64,000 nt of DNA. Origin: Oscheius dolichura. Taxonomy: Eukaryota > Nematoda > Chromadorea > Rhabditida > Rhabditidae. The notes beneath the pieces were generated by a model. That model made no database searches. It saw nothing but the letters and a program-made list of their open reading frames with translations, and was not told the DNA's origin. A program made the translations under genes and the position numbers. The stretch lies in NCBI GenBank assembly GCA_932521035.1, contig OW051497.1, forward strand, positions 11,594,001 through 11,658,000. The letters are read 5' to 3'. Below are positions 23,601 to 36,045 of the stretch, piece after piece (the first letter of the stretch is position 1; each line of letters begins with the position of its first letter).

Positions 23601-26600
23601 ACGCCCCCGTCATGGCACATTCAAAGGTGTTTTTGGAGCTAATTGGGTTCATGGCCAATTTTATGGGAGCGGTGGGGATTGGCTCTCGGGAAATGGAAGT
23701 CGGCCGAGGCGAACAGGGGAGATTGAAAAAACCGCAAAACAGCAGGCGTCTTGACATAGAGGTTCTAGAGAGGGGAACAACTTCAAAACTATACGTACTT
23801 GAAGACGAGGGACGAGAAGGGTCATCCGCGAGTACGAGGGTCCGGATTTGTTCCTGTTCACCGGGTGGGAAAGTGATCTCGGGAGGGTAACTTCACCCTT
23901 TAGAAGTGTCGGGCTTATCCTCTTTTGAAACTTCGACACGCTCCTTACGGAACCTTTTCAAAGCTCAAGGATGCTTACACGTTTAGACGGGATTTGCCTT
24001 TTTTTTCTCTGAAATAAATCGCTGTTCTCTCACTGCTTGAGATAATCTTCTAAAAAATTCGAAAGACAACACTCGCGTTACGTAGTTCATCTCTGCTGAA
24101 ACTCAGATCGTTGTCCTTGTCAGTTTTCCTTGTCACCCAATCCCCCTAGCTCCCCGCTGGAATGCTGTTCCGTGTTTCATGCAGACTCTCTCCATGTGAC
24201 CAGATAGATGAACTGCCAGCTGTGTGCGTGATTCTCCTGATCCCCGACCTAACGAATTTCCAGGTCACAATCTCAACGGACAATTGTTTTTACACACTGC
24301 ATTTTATCTAGCGTGTTTCATTTTTCTGCACTTTTTCCTGCCGTCACTTTCCCCAGAGTGTCAAAAGGGGGCGGCACCCTAAAAGAAGTTATATAAAGTC
24401 AATGTGTACACAGACAGTCCACTGGCAATTGACACCACTTGAACACTAGTTCCCTTTCGCAAGGGCCTAGGTACGACTGTACCTAATGACGCGCAGTGGG
24501 CGCTGTCCCTGTCCCGAACTGTCTCGCTTAATCTGTGCGCAATCTAAATTCTATACAGTTGCCCTGTTGCCAAAACGCTTTCGTAGTTTTAGACTGATTG
24601 GCCGTTGGCAGATGACACCCCGTAACCTGTTTCAACCCTGACATTTGACAGCTTTTTGTTACTTAACAAGGGTATGGAGACGATATTGTTCCGCCCCCTG
24701 CAAACCATTTCTTCCTCCCCGGTATACCGGCGCAGGCGCAAAATTTCCTCCAATCCCCCCAGTCTCGCGCATTGATCAGGCAATCATTTGTTTGATTTCG
24801 GCGCTTCTTCCCCTAGCGTCCTCTAGTCACGCCTACTGGACGTGAGCTGTTCCGGAATACCGGCCGTAGAGAGGATATCTCAGGATCTTCTTCATATTCC
24901 AGGTTTTGCCGAGCGTAGATCTCCGCGCAGCTCGGCGAAGTTCACGTGGGGCGGTGTTAGGAACTGTGTTTGTGTAGGTGCCTCTCGCGTTTTCCGGATC
25001 CCCGCCCCGGGTCGGAGGTCTCTCCTCCCTCTCCCGAGCCTACCAGTTCTGTCCCCCCTCTTGATACCACCGACTCGTTTGCCACTGCCCTCTCCGGACA
25101 AATATGGCCATTCTGTATGCTTTTATGACCCCTTCTATTCCCGGCATTTTTCTCTTTTCTCATTCCCTGCCAATTGCCAGGCGAAACCCTGCTCCCGGAA
25201 CGCTGTAATAAGATCATTTTCACATCCATAATATAATGTCGCCGGCTGCATTTTTACATTTCAAGGCCAGATGTCCGGCAGATATACACGTTCCGAATGA
25301 AAGGATACGGTTGCTTGGTTATAGCTCTTGGCTGTTCCTTTACATCTCCCTTTTTCAATTTCGCAAAGGTCTTTTCGTTACTGTTCACCCGTGAGCAATC
25401 CAGCCCGTTCACATGATGCTGATGACAAAGTCTAGCGAAAAATTTCTTGATCAAACGGCGTATTCATCTTCTTTCATTCGGAGTTTTGTTATTGTCTGGC
25501 TGATCATCATTTAGAAAGTCGTTTTTGTGCTATGCCTCTCCCTTTCCCTCTCGACCCATCCTCATGCCAAAACTTTTTGTTGATTGGACCAGTTCTCTTC
25601 GGGAGGCTGTATTCTTTTTAGAAAAATTGCCCATTTTGCGGCACACAATCAACGGCACATTGGTGTCTAAGATTGCCCTGCTCCATAAGGTGTCAAGACC
25701 GGTTGCACCTTGCTCGATTAACTCTGGTCAATCTCCACCGCGACGATGGAGTCCAGCCGCACTCAAAAATGATTCTCTGACCTTGTCTCTTTTCTTTTGT
25801 TGTGTGTTGATAATTTAATAATGAGATCAGTCGAATTTCCTCTTTCCTTCTACTAATGGAAACTGTACAACATAACTTGTTTTTCGAGGCATAAAAAAGG
25901 CAAAGGTAAAGTTAGGGGCAGCGATACGTCAAAGACCTTGCTGATGTCTCAAAGTCCTTACCAATGCACAATAGCCACAGAGACCAAGGGATGCGAGAAC
26001 ACTTTCACATATTCCAGTTGTGGTGACTCTCTTTGTAACCTTAGTCAAAAGTTTACTCAAAGCACCACCGATTAGCCCCAGCCGAGCTATGTCAATTTCA
26101 TTCGTGGTTAAAGCGTCAGCAAGTTATTTTAGTCTATATGCAAGCGGCGGAAGTGCCCGAAAAAGGGCTTCTCTTCGCCCCCCTCTGTTAGGAGAGAGAG
26201 AGTTTGATTAGTAGGCATTGTGCATGCCAAATCCATAACTTCTGCCCTCCCCATTCACGAACTTTCATCCCTCCACGAAAGTGAGAAGTGCCGGCAATTC
26301 ATGGGTGTTTTTGCAGCAGGAGGTGGGAGAACATAATAACACTTATACGCGATCAAAAACTAGTTGAAGAGTCTTAGCCGCTGCAACCGAAAATTTGAAT
26401 CAGAGCATCTCCCAGAGTTTAGGCTAGCCGGGGTTGATTGCCGGCCTTGTTGATCCAGACTGGCCATCTTCTTCAAATTTGCAATATAACCCCAGTTAAT
26501 CAGTTTGCATTCCCGGCGTTTATTAACTAAGCTCTCCGCCGTTCTCCTCTTCCAGCGTTTTCCTTTAATTGACGTCAGTGAATAAGAGATTCCTCGTCGT

Positions 26601-28565
26601 CAGTAAGGTCGCGGAAATGGATTCCATTCCTCCCCCGCTTGCTGCTGTTATGAGGCAGAGGGGATTACAGTCTCCTCCTACATATGCATGACGGTCACAC
26701 AGCCGATCAGCGACATATTTGTCGGCCTCTCATTGATACCATTTTATTGGCTCAAACACATGTGCATATACAAATAGCCATATGGTAAATTCCTGTTGTA
26801 GAGACGTGACACCCGCACTGTTTTTATTGCACCAATATCATGTTCGTGGACTCTGGCCGCAGTGTATCAGCTCCCAGCTGTTCTACTTCCTCTAAAACGT
26901 TTTTAGAACCGAGAGCACATGACAGGGAAGGTAATTCAATTTTCACAGCGCTAGTTTCAGTTTTTCTCCCTTTGAATTTTTGGTGTTTGGTCCATGTGTC
27001 AGCGACGCGGAAGGCAGTCGTCAAAAAATCTCTTTCTCTCCCCCGGAAAAGTTAGTTCTGCAGGAGTGAGCAATACATTTATTCAGATGCTTCATGTGTA
27101 TGCTCTGTTCTCCCTCCTATTTTGTCATTAATGGTAAAAGGACAGCTTTGTCAATATTTTCGGCCGTTTACATTTGATTACTGTCAAATAATCTCATCAC
27201 TTTCACCTCCGCGCGCTCTCTTGGTCCAGCTGCCCATTAACTTAATCCACCTGCTGATCTTTTAAATCGGACAAATTTTATCAGTTTCTAATCAGCTATA
27301 TTTCCTGCCTCTTTTTCGTTTTACTTTGTTTCTCCTCTGGGGAATAATCAAACGTCTCGGACACGCTGATACTCTGGGAAAAAGTTAGCCATGATAAATT
27401 GGGTCTCTCTCGAGAAACAAAAGTTAACTAGACACGGCGAGGATCCATCCCTTTCCGCCTTTAGGTCACTCACTCCAAACGCTTGACGTAAACTAGAAAA
27501 AAAATGGTGCTCTTCTCTCCCTCTTGCTTGGGCAAACACACCGGTGCAGCAGGGATATGCTCGGGATTTGGTCGATCACGCTTAGGTGCTAATTCACAAT
27601 GCTTGAGGTGGAAAAAAAGAACTCGAGAAAAAGTAGTCTTTGATCTGGCGAGCAGTACTTGAAAATTAATGGTCGGGGGTAATTATTTACTTTGTTTAAA
27701 ACGGTTCCCCGAAGGCGGGGGTCGTTTCTCCTCGGGCAATTGTTTTGATATGAGAACCTCCCTGTTGTGAATAATGATGTCATCCTCGTCTTCTTCCTTT
27801 CCCGTCCCTGAGGATTGCCAACAACAACCATCAAAGAGGATTAGTTTGGCCCCCACTGTATAGACATTTAAATATCTTCTTCCTCCTCGCCCAGCGGCTA
27901 CTCGTAGCCACCTCTGAGATTTTGATGATGCATGTAATGTGTCGGCAAACATCTTAAACTCTGTTTGATCTGTCTCTCTTAATTTTAACCGCGTCTAGTT
28001 TTTTTTCTGACACTTTACTCCACATTCTGGAAAAAACAACATGACCCCATGATGGATTTCTATGTAAACAGCAGTCGTGTTTTAGTTTTTATGTCCTTTC
28101 TTCTTTTAGTGTTTCGTTGTTTTCTTCTCTCTCTTGCACTCGCCTGTCATTTCCTCTAGACGGCTACGGACGATACTGTTCCACCCACACACGCCAGATC
28201 CTACCCCCTGGGGTGGTCCACTCGGGAGTTTACCTTCTGTCCTCATTCATTCGTTCCGCCCTTGAGTCTTGACTCTTTCTCTTTCTCTCTCTCTCTCCAA
28301 CCCATTGAAAAAGTCATCCGTATCACAGAACAGCCCATCGCTTCTGGCTACTATTTTTCCTATCAAACATTTTTTAAGACGTTAACGCCCCCATTCCCTC
28401 CTCCATCAGCTTACGTTATCAATATTTTGATCCATCAACAAAGCTTAACGGTTTCTTTTCCTTCTGTCTGTCAAAACTAGACACTCGTCATCATTTCTTG
28501 CATTCTTCTTCTCTTTTTTTCTTCTTCGCCCAATTCTTCAAATAAGAATGTGTTTTCTTTCAGTA
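23601..28565. other. Long intergenic region between the two PP1 genes
   Basis: Nearly 5 kb without a recognisable exon, RNA gene or mobile element on either strand. A TATA-like ttatataaagtc lies near 24389. Pyrimidine-rich tracts (28270-28300, 28500-28560) lie just upstream of PP1 copy B, ending in the splice acceptor ttttctttcag at 28563. Confidence 0.5.
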
Positions 28566-31015
28566 ATGACTTCGCTGAGACGTAAATCGGTGCATTATGG
28601 AGATCTCGACCTCACCCGAATAATAAATACATTAGTACAGGTAAGTGGCCGTCTATTATTCAGATTAAATGGATCCGTAAACAGTTAGGACAATAGTAAT
28701 AACATCTCTTTTCAGGCTAAACCATGGCAGAAGGGCATTGACATCACAGAGAATGAGATCCGAATGGTATGCGTACTTGCCCGGCAGATATTCCTTCACC
28801 AACCTATGCTTCTTGAACTGGAGCCTCCTCTTAAAATCGCAGGTTCGGGACTATACAACCTTTGTCCTGGACAGGACACCCCACCACAGAACCAAGCCGC
28901 GTAGGGACAGATCATAACCTTATCAGACCGTTATGACGTCCCAACCCGAATGAATCAAAGGGTCTTTTTCTACTGATAGGAAGCATTTTTTGACCGATGA
29001 TGCCGTTTTCGGGTTCTGTTTTCCGGCTTCACTATGCATGCAAAACATGACGTCTGAAAAATCCTTTGACCCACATGAATAATGTGTAGGCGAACGAGAC
29101 CGTGCCAGGGACACGCATCAATAGGAAAGAAATGTACTTCTTACAGGTGATATTCACGGTCAATTTTCCGACCTCTTGCGATTATTTGCTCTCAGCGGAT
29201 TTCCTCCGGACAGCAACTACCTTTTCTTAGGAGACTACGTCGACAGAGGACCGAAGAGCATCGAGGTTGGTCAAGAGGGGCAGCTCTTCTGTGTTTGCCG
29301 CATGTTTTACACATTGCCTTTGGACTGATGTCTGGTCCTGACACCTGTTATACAAACACCAAAACGGTCGCTCTCACCACAGCTTTGAGTTATTGGTTTA
29401 CCCGGGCGATGTTCGATCCAAAACTGATTGGCAGAAGGTGGACATCTGCTACGAGTTCAAATAAATTGCTATGCTGGATTTAGTGCTTGTGATGTGAACA
29501 ACCCTTTGACTTGGATTAAGCGCCGACGGGGGACTTCCTTGTTGTGATGAGGCAATTTTTTGCGTTTTTCAGACGATCGTCCTACTTCTTTGTTATAAGA
29601 TTAAGTACCCACACAATTTCTTCCTCCTTCGAGGAAATCACGAAGTGGCCAATCTCAACAGAATTTATGGATTCTATGACGAATGTGAGTGCATTTTTAA
29701 TTTACTGCCTACGGAGTCGTCGGGGGTAGCTGGGGCTACGTATAGGGCAGAGAACTTCCTCCGCACGGGTAAAAACATTCAAACAAGGCTTCAGTTTTTG
29801 TCTGGCATGCGCAAACTCTCAGAATAGCGAGTCGCGGGGTCGCATCCATTGTTTAAGGAAGTTTTCAAGTGCAGTCGAGCATAATTGCCAGTGAGGAAAT
29901 GTGTTTATGTGTGTACTCTTTTCTGGAAAGAAACCTCGACAAACAGTACCGGCACAACGGCTAGTATTGTTTTGCCATTGTGCTCCTTCTTACGGGGGAT
30001 GACGTAGGCGTCAAGAGGTCTCCGACCCTGTCACTCTAAGCAGGGATGTTCACAAACAGAAATCGCAAGAACGCCGTCTTAAATGCGCAAATTGAAAGGC
30101 GAAAACGTTTATTGAGCATACTACCTACTCAATTCGAGTTTTTGTGCTCCGGATTTGACAAAAAATCTAGACTTTGCTCATGCGGGGGATATAGATTCAC
30201 GTTAAAGTCTTCCCACGTCAGTAGAGTGTTTGACCGCTCTTCACACACGGAAAGTACTCCAAACGAAAAGCGTGGTTTAGGTAAACGAAGATACAGTGTG
30301 AAGTTGTGGAAAACATTCCAAGATGTCTTCAACTGCATGCCGGTGGCCGCACTGATTGATAACAAAATCTTCTGTTGTCATGGTGGTCTCTCCCCCACAC
30401 TTCGTTCCCTCGACCAGTTGAAGAGGATTCAACGCCCCTGTGATGTTCAAGAGACTGGTTAGTACAACGAGGAGAGGATTTAAATAAACTAATAATATTT
30501 AGGTCTCTTGTGTGATATCCTCTGGTCAGATCCTGATACAAGTGTCGTTGGTTGGGCTCCAAACGAGCGTGGTGTGTCGTATGTATTCGGAGTGGACGTT
30601 CTTACACAATTTTTACAAAAAATGGATCTCGATATTGTTGTTAGGGGGCACCAGGTAAAGCTTATAGAAGAAAAATGCTAGAATGGGAATTCAGGTAGTG
30701 GAAGATGGTTATGAGTTTTTCGGTAGACGAGGATTAGTTACTGTTTTCTCTGCTCCTAACTACTGTGGGGAATTTGACAACGCTGGCGCCATTATGAATG
30801 TAGATGAAAACCTCCTGTGCTCTTTTCAGGTAATTTAAGCAGGGTAACAACTAAACCAAAAACATTTCTAGATTCTCAAGCCTCAGAACAGTACACACGA
30901 ATCCAAAGAAAAGCAGTCAACGTTTGCGTCTAGCCTAGCCAGTCTGGTAGCTTTACGAGACGCCAAAACTCCCATGCCGCAGATCCAGAAGCGCTTCCGA
31001 CGTGGTGTTTTATGA
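28566..31015 (+). CDS. Divergent PP1-like serine/threonine phosphatase, copy B
   Basis: Eight exons (28566-28640, 28716-28842, 29147-29265, 29573-29684, 30281-30457, 30503-30654, 30695-30829, 30872-31015) encode 346 residues. Exons 3-7 have exactly the lengths of copy A (119, 112, 177, 152 and 135 bases), so the genes are duplicates. Catalytic motifs [40 protein letters not shown] and [10 protein letters not shown] are retained, so it should be active. It differs from typical PP1c at [11 protein letters not shown] (usually [11 protein letters not shown]), CRAHQ to VRGHQ, the basic N-terminus [12 protein letters not shown], and an unrelated Ser/Arg-rich C-terminal tail ending FRRGVL. Such divergent PP1s in worms are often germline or sperm forms; that is inference. 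The ATG lies two bases after a strong acceptor, typical of trans-splicing. Confidence 0.95.
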
Positions 31016-32827
31016 CGGACATAATTCTTGAAATCATTTTGCTTTTTGTGCATATTTTTTAAGCTGATCGGGTCAAATGAATTCTTTTAAAAAGTATGTC
31101 TTTGTCATCGTGACGAATAGGAGAGTAAGCTGGAAAAGCGGAATTATGCTAGACGCTTGACGAAAGAAGTGTGTCGCTCATCTATCTTTACGAGCTTCAC
31201 ATTGATTCTTCCTCGATAAGGCGTTGTGACAACGACGACGAAGCAGTAGGAGGTTTCTATTCTTATCGTCTTCTCCTCTCCTCGTCCACCATGTGGTCAG
31301 TTCACGCCTATAGTTGTTTTCTTCTACTCTCAGTCCTTTTTTTGCATACTGTAGCGCTCTTATCAGATACATTCTGACTTTTGGTTTTATTCTACAAAGT
31401 ACAAAGCGTGCTAATCTCCGTCATCTTTCTAATCCTAGTTACAGTAACTAGGAGCCCGTTTACAACGATAAATTGCACTCTTTTAGGCCATATCCTTTAG
31501 AGTCCTAGTCTTGACATTTCTCCGAAAAAAAACTCGAGGGCAATGTCTTTTTTTTAAATTTGCTCTATGTCAGGTCGGTCTCCAGCTAAATTCTTTCTTT
31601 AATTCACATTCCTAGTGTCTTAGACTCATTTTATTGCCGACTGAGTCAGATAATTCCGTCTACCGGGGCGTCCCTCCCTCTATTCATCATTTTGAATCCT
31701 CACGTCATTCGATACAGGTAGCCCACTGGACTGTCTACGTAGTCTACCGTAATACTAACACTGAAGTAGTTATAATGCGCACGAGTGATTTTGAAGAGGA
31801 TTGGGTGCAGTATCGAGTCCAATGTCTTCTTCCTTTGATCTTTGTGAGAATGGGATTTTGCTAGACTGCAAATGTTTTTGAAAGCACGGCATGAGTTCTT
31901 AAATTATGTCTAGAAAAGTCGGAAAGAAATAACAGAGACAGCTGACGGGGCCAACAGCCTTGCGTGTAAAATGCGCTGAAATGTTAGATAGGTTCAGGTA
32001 GGCAATGAACTCAACCCCCTGGGGCAATGGTCGAAACACAAAATGTAATTTCTAATTTCAAAATCACTTGAAAGGGCACCTTATTGTGTCTCTTACAAAT
32101 AAATAACATGATCTACACAATCGAGTGGGTCAATCCCGTCTTCTGGTTGAGCTGAAGGAGGGGCGCCCGAATCGTCTTAGCACCAGAGACTGCAGTGCTA
32201 TTTTGGCTGATAAGCAGTGCTGCCGCTGTTGCCATGTCCGACAGCCACTCCGACGATTGGCAAGTCGTTAATTTGACATTATGCTTCTTATCAACTAGAA
32301 CAATTACTTGGCTACTGATTGCCTAGAAAATAACTGCATTGCCTAAGATTTATAGCCCTTGCTCGTGGAAACCTGACTGTACCGCCATAAAATCGCTGTA
32401 AAGCTCACATTCCGCTCATAGAATTTTTAACGGCTTCTAGGTATTTTCCAATTTATTTTAGGGTATTTTGAAACTGTCTTGTTTACAAAAATTTCGGAAC
32501 AAGACTTTTGCTAAAGTCTAGTATTTCACACTTTTTATCTTTGTAGGCATCTTTATTGCAAAACAGACAGTATAGTTGGGTAGTCGCTTAGTTCTGTTTA
32601 TTCTTAACATCGGTTAACCATGTAAGTTACAGTCCAGAAATTTCAACAGTTCTAGTTTAGTTGACGGCTTTCCAAAGTACTGTTAAACTAGCGTAGCGCT
32701 TCAGTTTATACAGGAGGAATTCAAACCCTTTCTTTTGCGACATGTGCCCTAATCGAGGCCGGTCGTGGCAAAAGATTAGTGGCCTCGCCTAGAGCTACTG
32801 GTGCTACTTTAAAGATAAAATTAGAGC
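31016..32827. other. Intergenic, no gene recognised
   Basis: No convincing coding exon or RNA gene on either strand. Confidence 0.45.
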
Positions 32828-35784
32828 ATGCGCGATAATGAAAAAAAGAAGCGGTGCCGATCTCTAAAGTACAATTTATTATAGGCGACCACAGTATCGT
32901 CGTAGAAAGGACAAGACAAATGTCGTATTCTACTCCCACTTTGAAGAAGTCCTCCAGGTTTGTTGTGTCCTCCTTCCTCGTGGCAATATTCTCTATTTAG
33001 AAAATCAACCCCTTCGGTCCTTATCAAATTTTCGCTTTTATTATTATTTTATATGCACAGATAGAATGGGCTGGTGAGCTTTTTATTTTATTTGTTCTGG
33101 GAAAGTAGAATTGGCTTTCGTAATTCCAATAGAGAACGTAGACGTTTTCAAAAAAGGAAAAGGAGTCTCGCTTGTATCAGATTGATTTACAACCGGACAA
33201 ACGGGAGTCCGGCGCTGCCTATCTTGTAATGATAACTGCCTACTGCGTAAATGCCGCAGCACTTTGTGAATTATGAAGCATACGGAACCATGAGAACGTT
33301 CTGGAAATTATAAAGCCGGAAAAAGACCAAAAGATGCTAATTGCACCAAGATAGGGGATAAATTATAGGAAATACGTCTTTTATGGATGTTCTCGGAGCA
33401 ATAGAACCGAATTGGCTCTGTACAAGACCAGATGGAACACAACAAATTAGTATACATGCCCCTTTTTATATTCTATACTATATCTTTAGTACTCGGACCA
33501 ACAGATGACGACGATGGCTCCAAGTGTAAATACCTCGAAACCGTATGCAACAACAACTACACAGCGATCGTAATCATTTCCTTTCTCCAAATTATACGTT
33601 TCTTCAGAAAAACTCTACTGAATTTTATTCAGTAGTAGCTAATTTCAAGCTAATTTGTGATAGGAAAGAAAATGTTAGATGGATTCAGATTATCCAAGCA
33701 GGAGGATCGGTACCCTCTTTTCAGATGTATTGAACACTGTATTTCAGTTAGTAGGATCAGTTTTTGGTGGGCATATGGGAGACTTCTTTGGGAGGAAGGC
33801 GATGTTCTTCGCTGCTCAGCTACTGATCATTATAACTTCCATCATGTGTACCGCTTCAAAGGATTGGATAGCATTCGCCGCTTTACAAGCAGTCAACTGT
33901 TTCCTGTACGGAATTATTGAGGCATGATTCGGGAGAGTCATAGATATGATGAAGTTTAGGTAACTACTCTGACGATGATGATGGAATACACAAACAATAA
34001 ATACCGAGTGGTTATGGCCAATGCCTTCCAGTGGCCTATTGCTTACATGGTACAGGCTCTTATAGCTTTCTTGACTAAGGTTAGATCATTTCTTTCTTGA
34101 GAAGACTTTTTTTAGGATTGGCAAAACTACTTCGTCTTTTTGAACCTCGTCTCTTCTCCGCTTACGATCGCTTTTATGCTTTTCTTGGAATCTCCTAGAT
34201 GGCTAATCGCGGATGGTCAACTGGATAAGGCGTGTAATGTCTTGAATGATATTGCTCATGAGAGGTGGAATGACACAAAGGTCCGATTCACTACTCACGA
34301 CATTTCTTCAATTCACAAGAATGATAAAAGGAGATTCTACAATTTCTACCACCTCTTCAGGTTAGGAAAGGGTATATGTTTAAAATGTTTGTTACAGTAC
34401 TTCACGATTGGCAAAGCAGTCAATTATGCAGATAGTATCCATGTTGACGTACGCCCTCGTGTCGAACACCTACCTCTACACAGTCAGTGGTATGCATGGT
34501 AAGTCTGTCTCTTGCCTGGACTGAACACCATGACGCTTTAATTTTATCAACCGGCTAAGCCTCTTTCAACAAAATAAGTCGGCGCAAACTGGTAGATACT
34601 GAAAAGGAACTACATTTTGAACTATGAGGAATACTGTATCAAATAAGAAAAATTCCAGATTCTGCAATTATGTTTACGTTCCTGGATGGAGTCTTCCGTC
34701 TTTTCACGCCGTTCCTCATTATTTTCCTTGATCTCACATTCCCTGCTTTTGGAAGGAAGATTCAATTCATTGGATCCGTTCTCTTGGAAATGATTCTATT
34801 CGGAGTTTGCATTTTGTTGGTCTGTCTTGGAAACGACATTAACAGCAAAGGCAAGTTATTTTTACCCACACAAATCAAACAATTCAGCGGTTACTATACT
34901 GGTAATCATTACAACAATGATCAACGATTGTATCTTTTGGATCAACATCGTGCAGATCACAACACAGCGTTACCCTACCGTAGTCCGTTGTGTTGCTTTT
35001 GGGTGTCTGCATTCTGTCAAGTTAGAAACATCACTTCAGTAGACTTTAATTCTTTAGGCATATCGGAACTATTGTGGCAATCGTCCTAATTCGTCCCTTG
35101 TTGACCTCGGGCTGGCCCGCTGGAGCCTTTGTCGTTCCAGAGGCAATGTTGGCTATTACCCTGATTCTTGGATTTATTCTTCAACCAGAAACTAAAGGAA
35201 AAGCCCTAATGGATCAAATGGTCGAAGCAAATTATGGTCGCCTTGAGAATGAGCTTCCTAGAGCGCTTATCAGGTACATAATCCTCTTACTCCACCAGGA
35301 AACAGAGTTTCAGATTAGCTGCCGGTCATAAAATGGCTCAAATGGAAGTCAGGAAACAGCTGAAGGCGGACATGGAAGCGGCAGAGGCGGCCGTTCGATC
35401 CGGACATAAAGTCCGACACAATCCATGGGAGTATAAGGTGGATAAAAATGATAGATAGGAAAAATGAGTATTCTAGGGAGAAGATGACGAGGATATCATT
35501 TCTGTCCACTCCGCTCCACAACAAGGACCGAATCACATTGGAGGCCAGCATCACGACGACCATGGTCATCCTGACCAACGAGCAGCTTTAGTAGACCATC
35601 ACCAGGACGAGGGCATGGAAGACATTGAACTGTAAATATTATACCAAGAAGAAATCCGAATCCTTTCTTTAGACATCCATTCCACAATGAAGGCTATGAC
35701 CCCGGTTCTGAAGACGAATTAACCAGGAGGACACGATCATCCACGCTAGAATCAAACACATCAGAGACAGTTAGCAAAATGTAA
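32828..35784 (+). CDS. SLC22-type (organic cation/anion) major facilitator transporter
   Basis: Sixteen in-phase exons give 668 residues: 32828-32853, 32885-32957, 33001-33073, 33369-33449, 33490-33569, 33608-33709, 33748-33921, 33960-34079, 34116-34360, 34398-34498, 34659-34850, 34888-35020, 35058-35273, 35314-35437, 35477-35631, 35673-35784. The order is a basic N-terminus, HFEEVLQ, first membrane helix, Cys-bearing extracellular loop ending ANFKLICDRKE, the motif GGHMGDFFGRK, further helices, LESPRWLIADG, the late TTQRYPTVVRCVAFG and QPETKGK. These are SLC22/OCT signatures: substrate-driven transport of organic ions across the plasma membrane. The C-terminal tail of about 110 residues is His/Asp-rich. 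Introns 33922-33959 and 34851-34887 start with GC, not GT. The first exon (26 bases, with a 31-base intron) is the least certain. Poly(A) signal at 35810. Confidence 0.9.
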
Positions 35785-35809
35785 GCAGAGATTGTATATA
35801 TTAAGTGCT

Positions 35810-35815
35810 AATAAA
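35810..35815 (+). terminator. Poly(A) signal of the SLC22-type gene
   Basis: AATAAA 25 bases after the stop. The neighbouring convergent gene ends at 36046, leaving only about 230 bases between them. Confidence 0.6.
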
Positions 35816-36045
35816 TTTTATCTTGATGCCTTCGAGAACACTACTCTTTCCATCTTTTTGTTGTGATTGTTCCCTTTCTGAACTTGTCCAAGCCCGAATG
35901 GCTCTTACTGCTCCCACTGGTCTTTGTTGTTCGAACGGCGATGTTATGCTTTTGCAACGGAATAAACGAAGTCCCAGTGCAAGCGACCTTATCAAAAACC
36001 AGAGGAACTGCATCAGATCAAAACCCTTTTATTCACCCGTAGATG

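Noticed and set aside
33661-33747. Apparent frameshift in the SLC22-type gene
   Set aside because: A 38-base intron 33710-33747 (GTACCC...ATTTCAG) restores the conserved GGS-LVGSVFGGHMGD frame.
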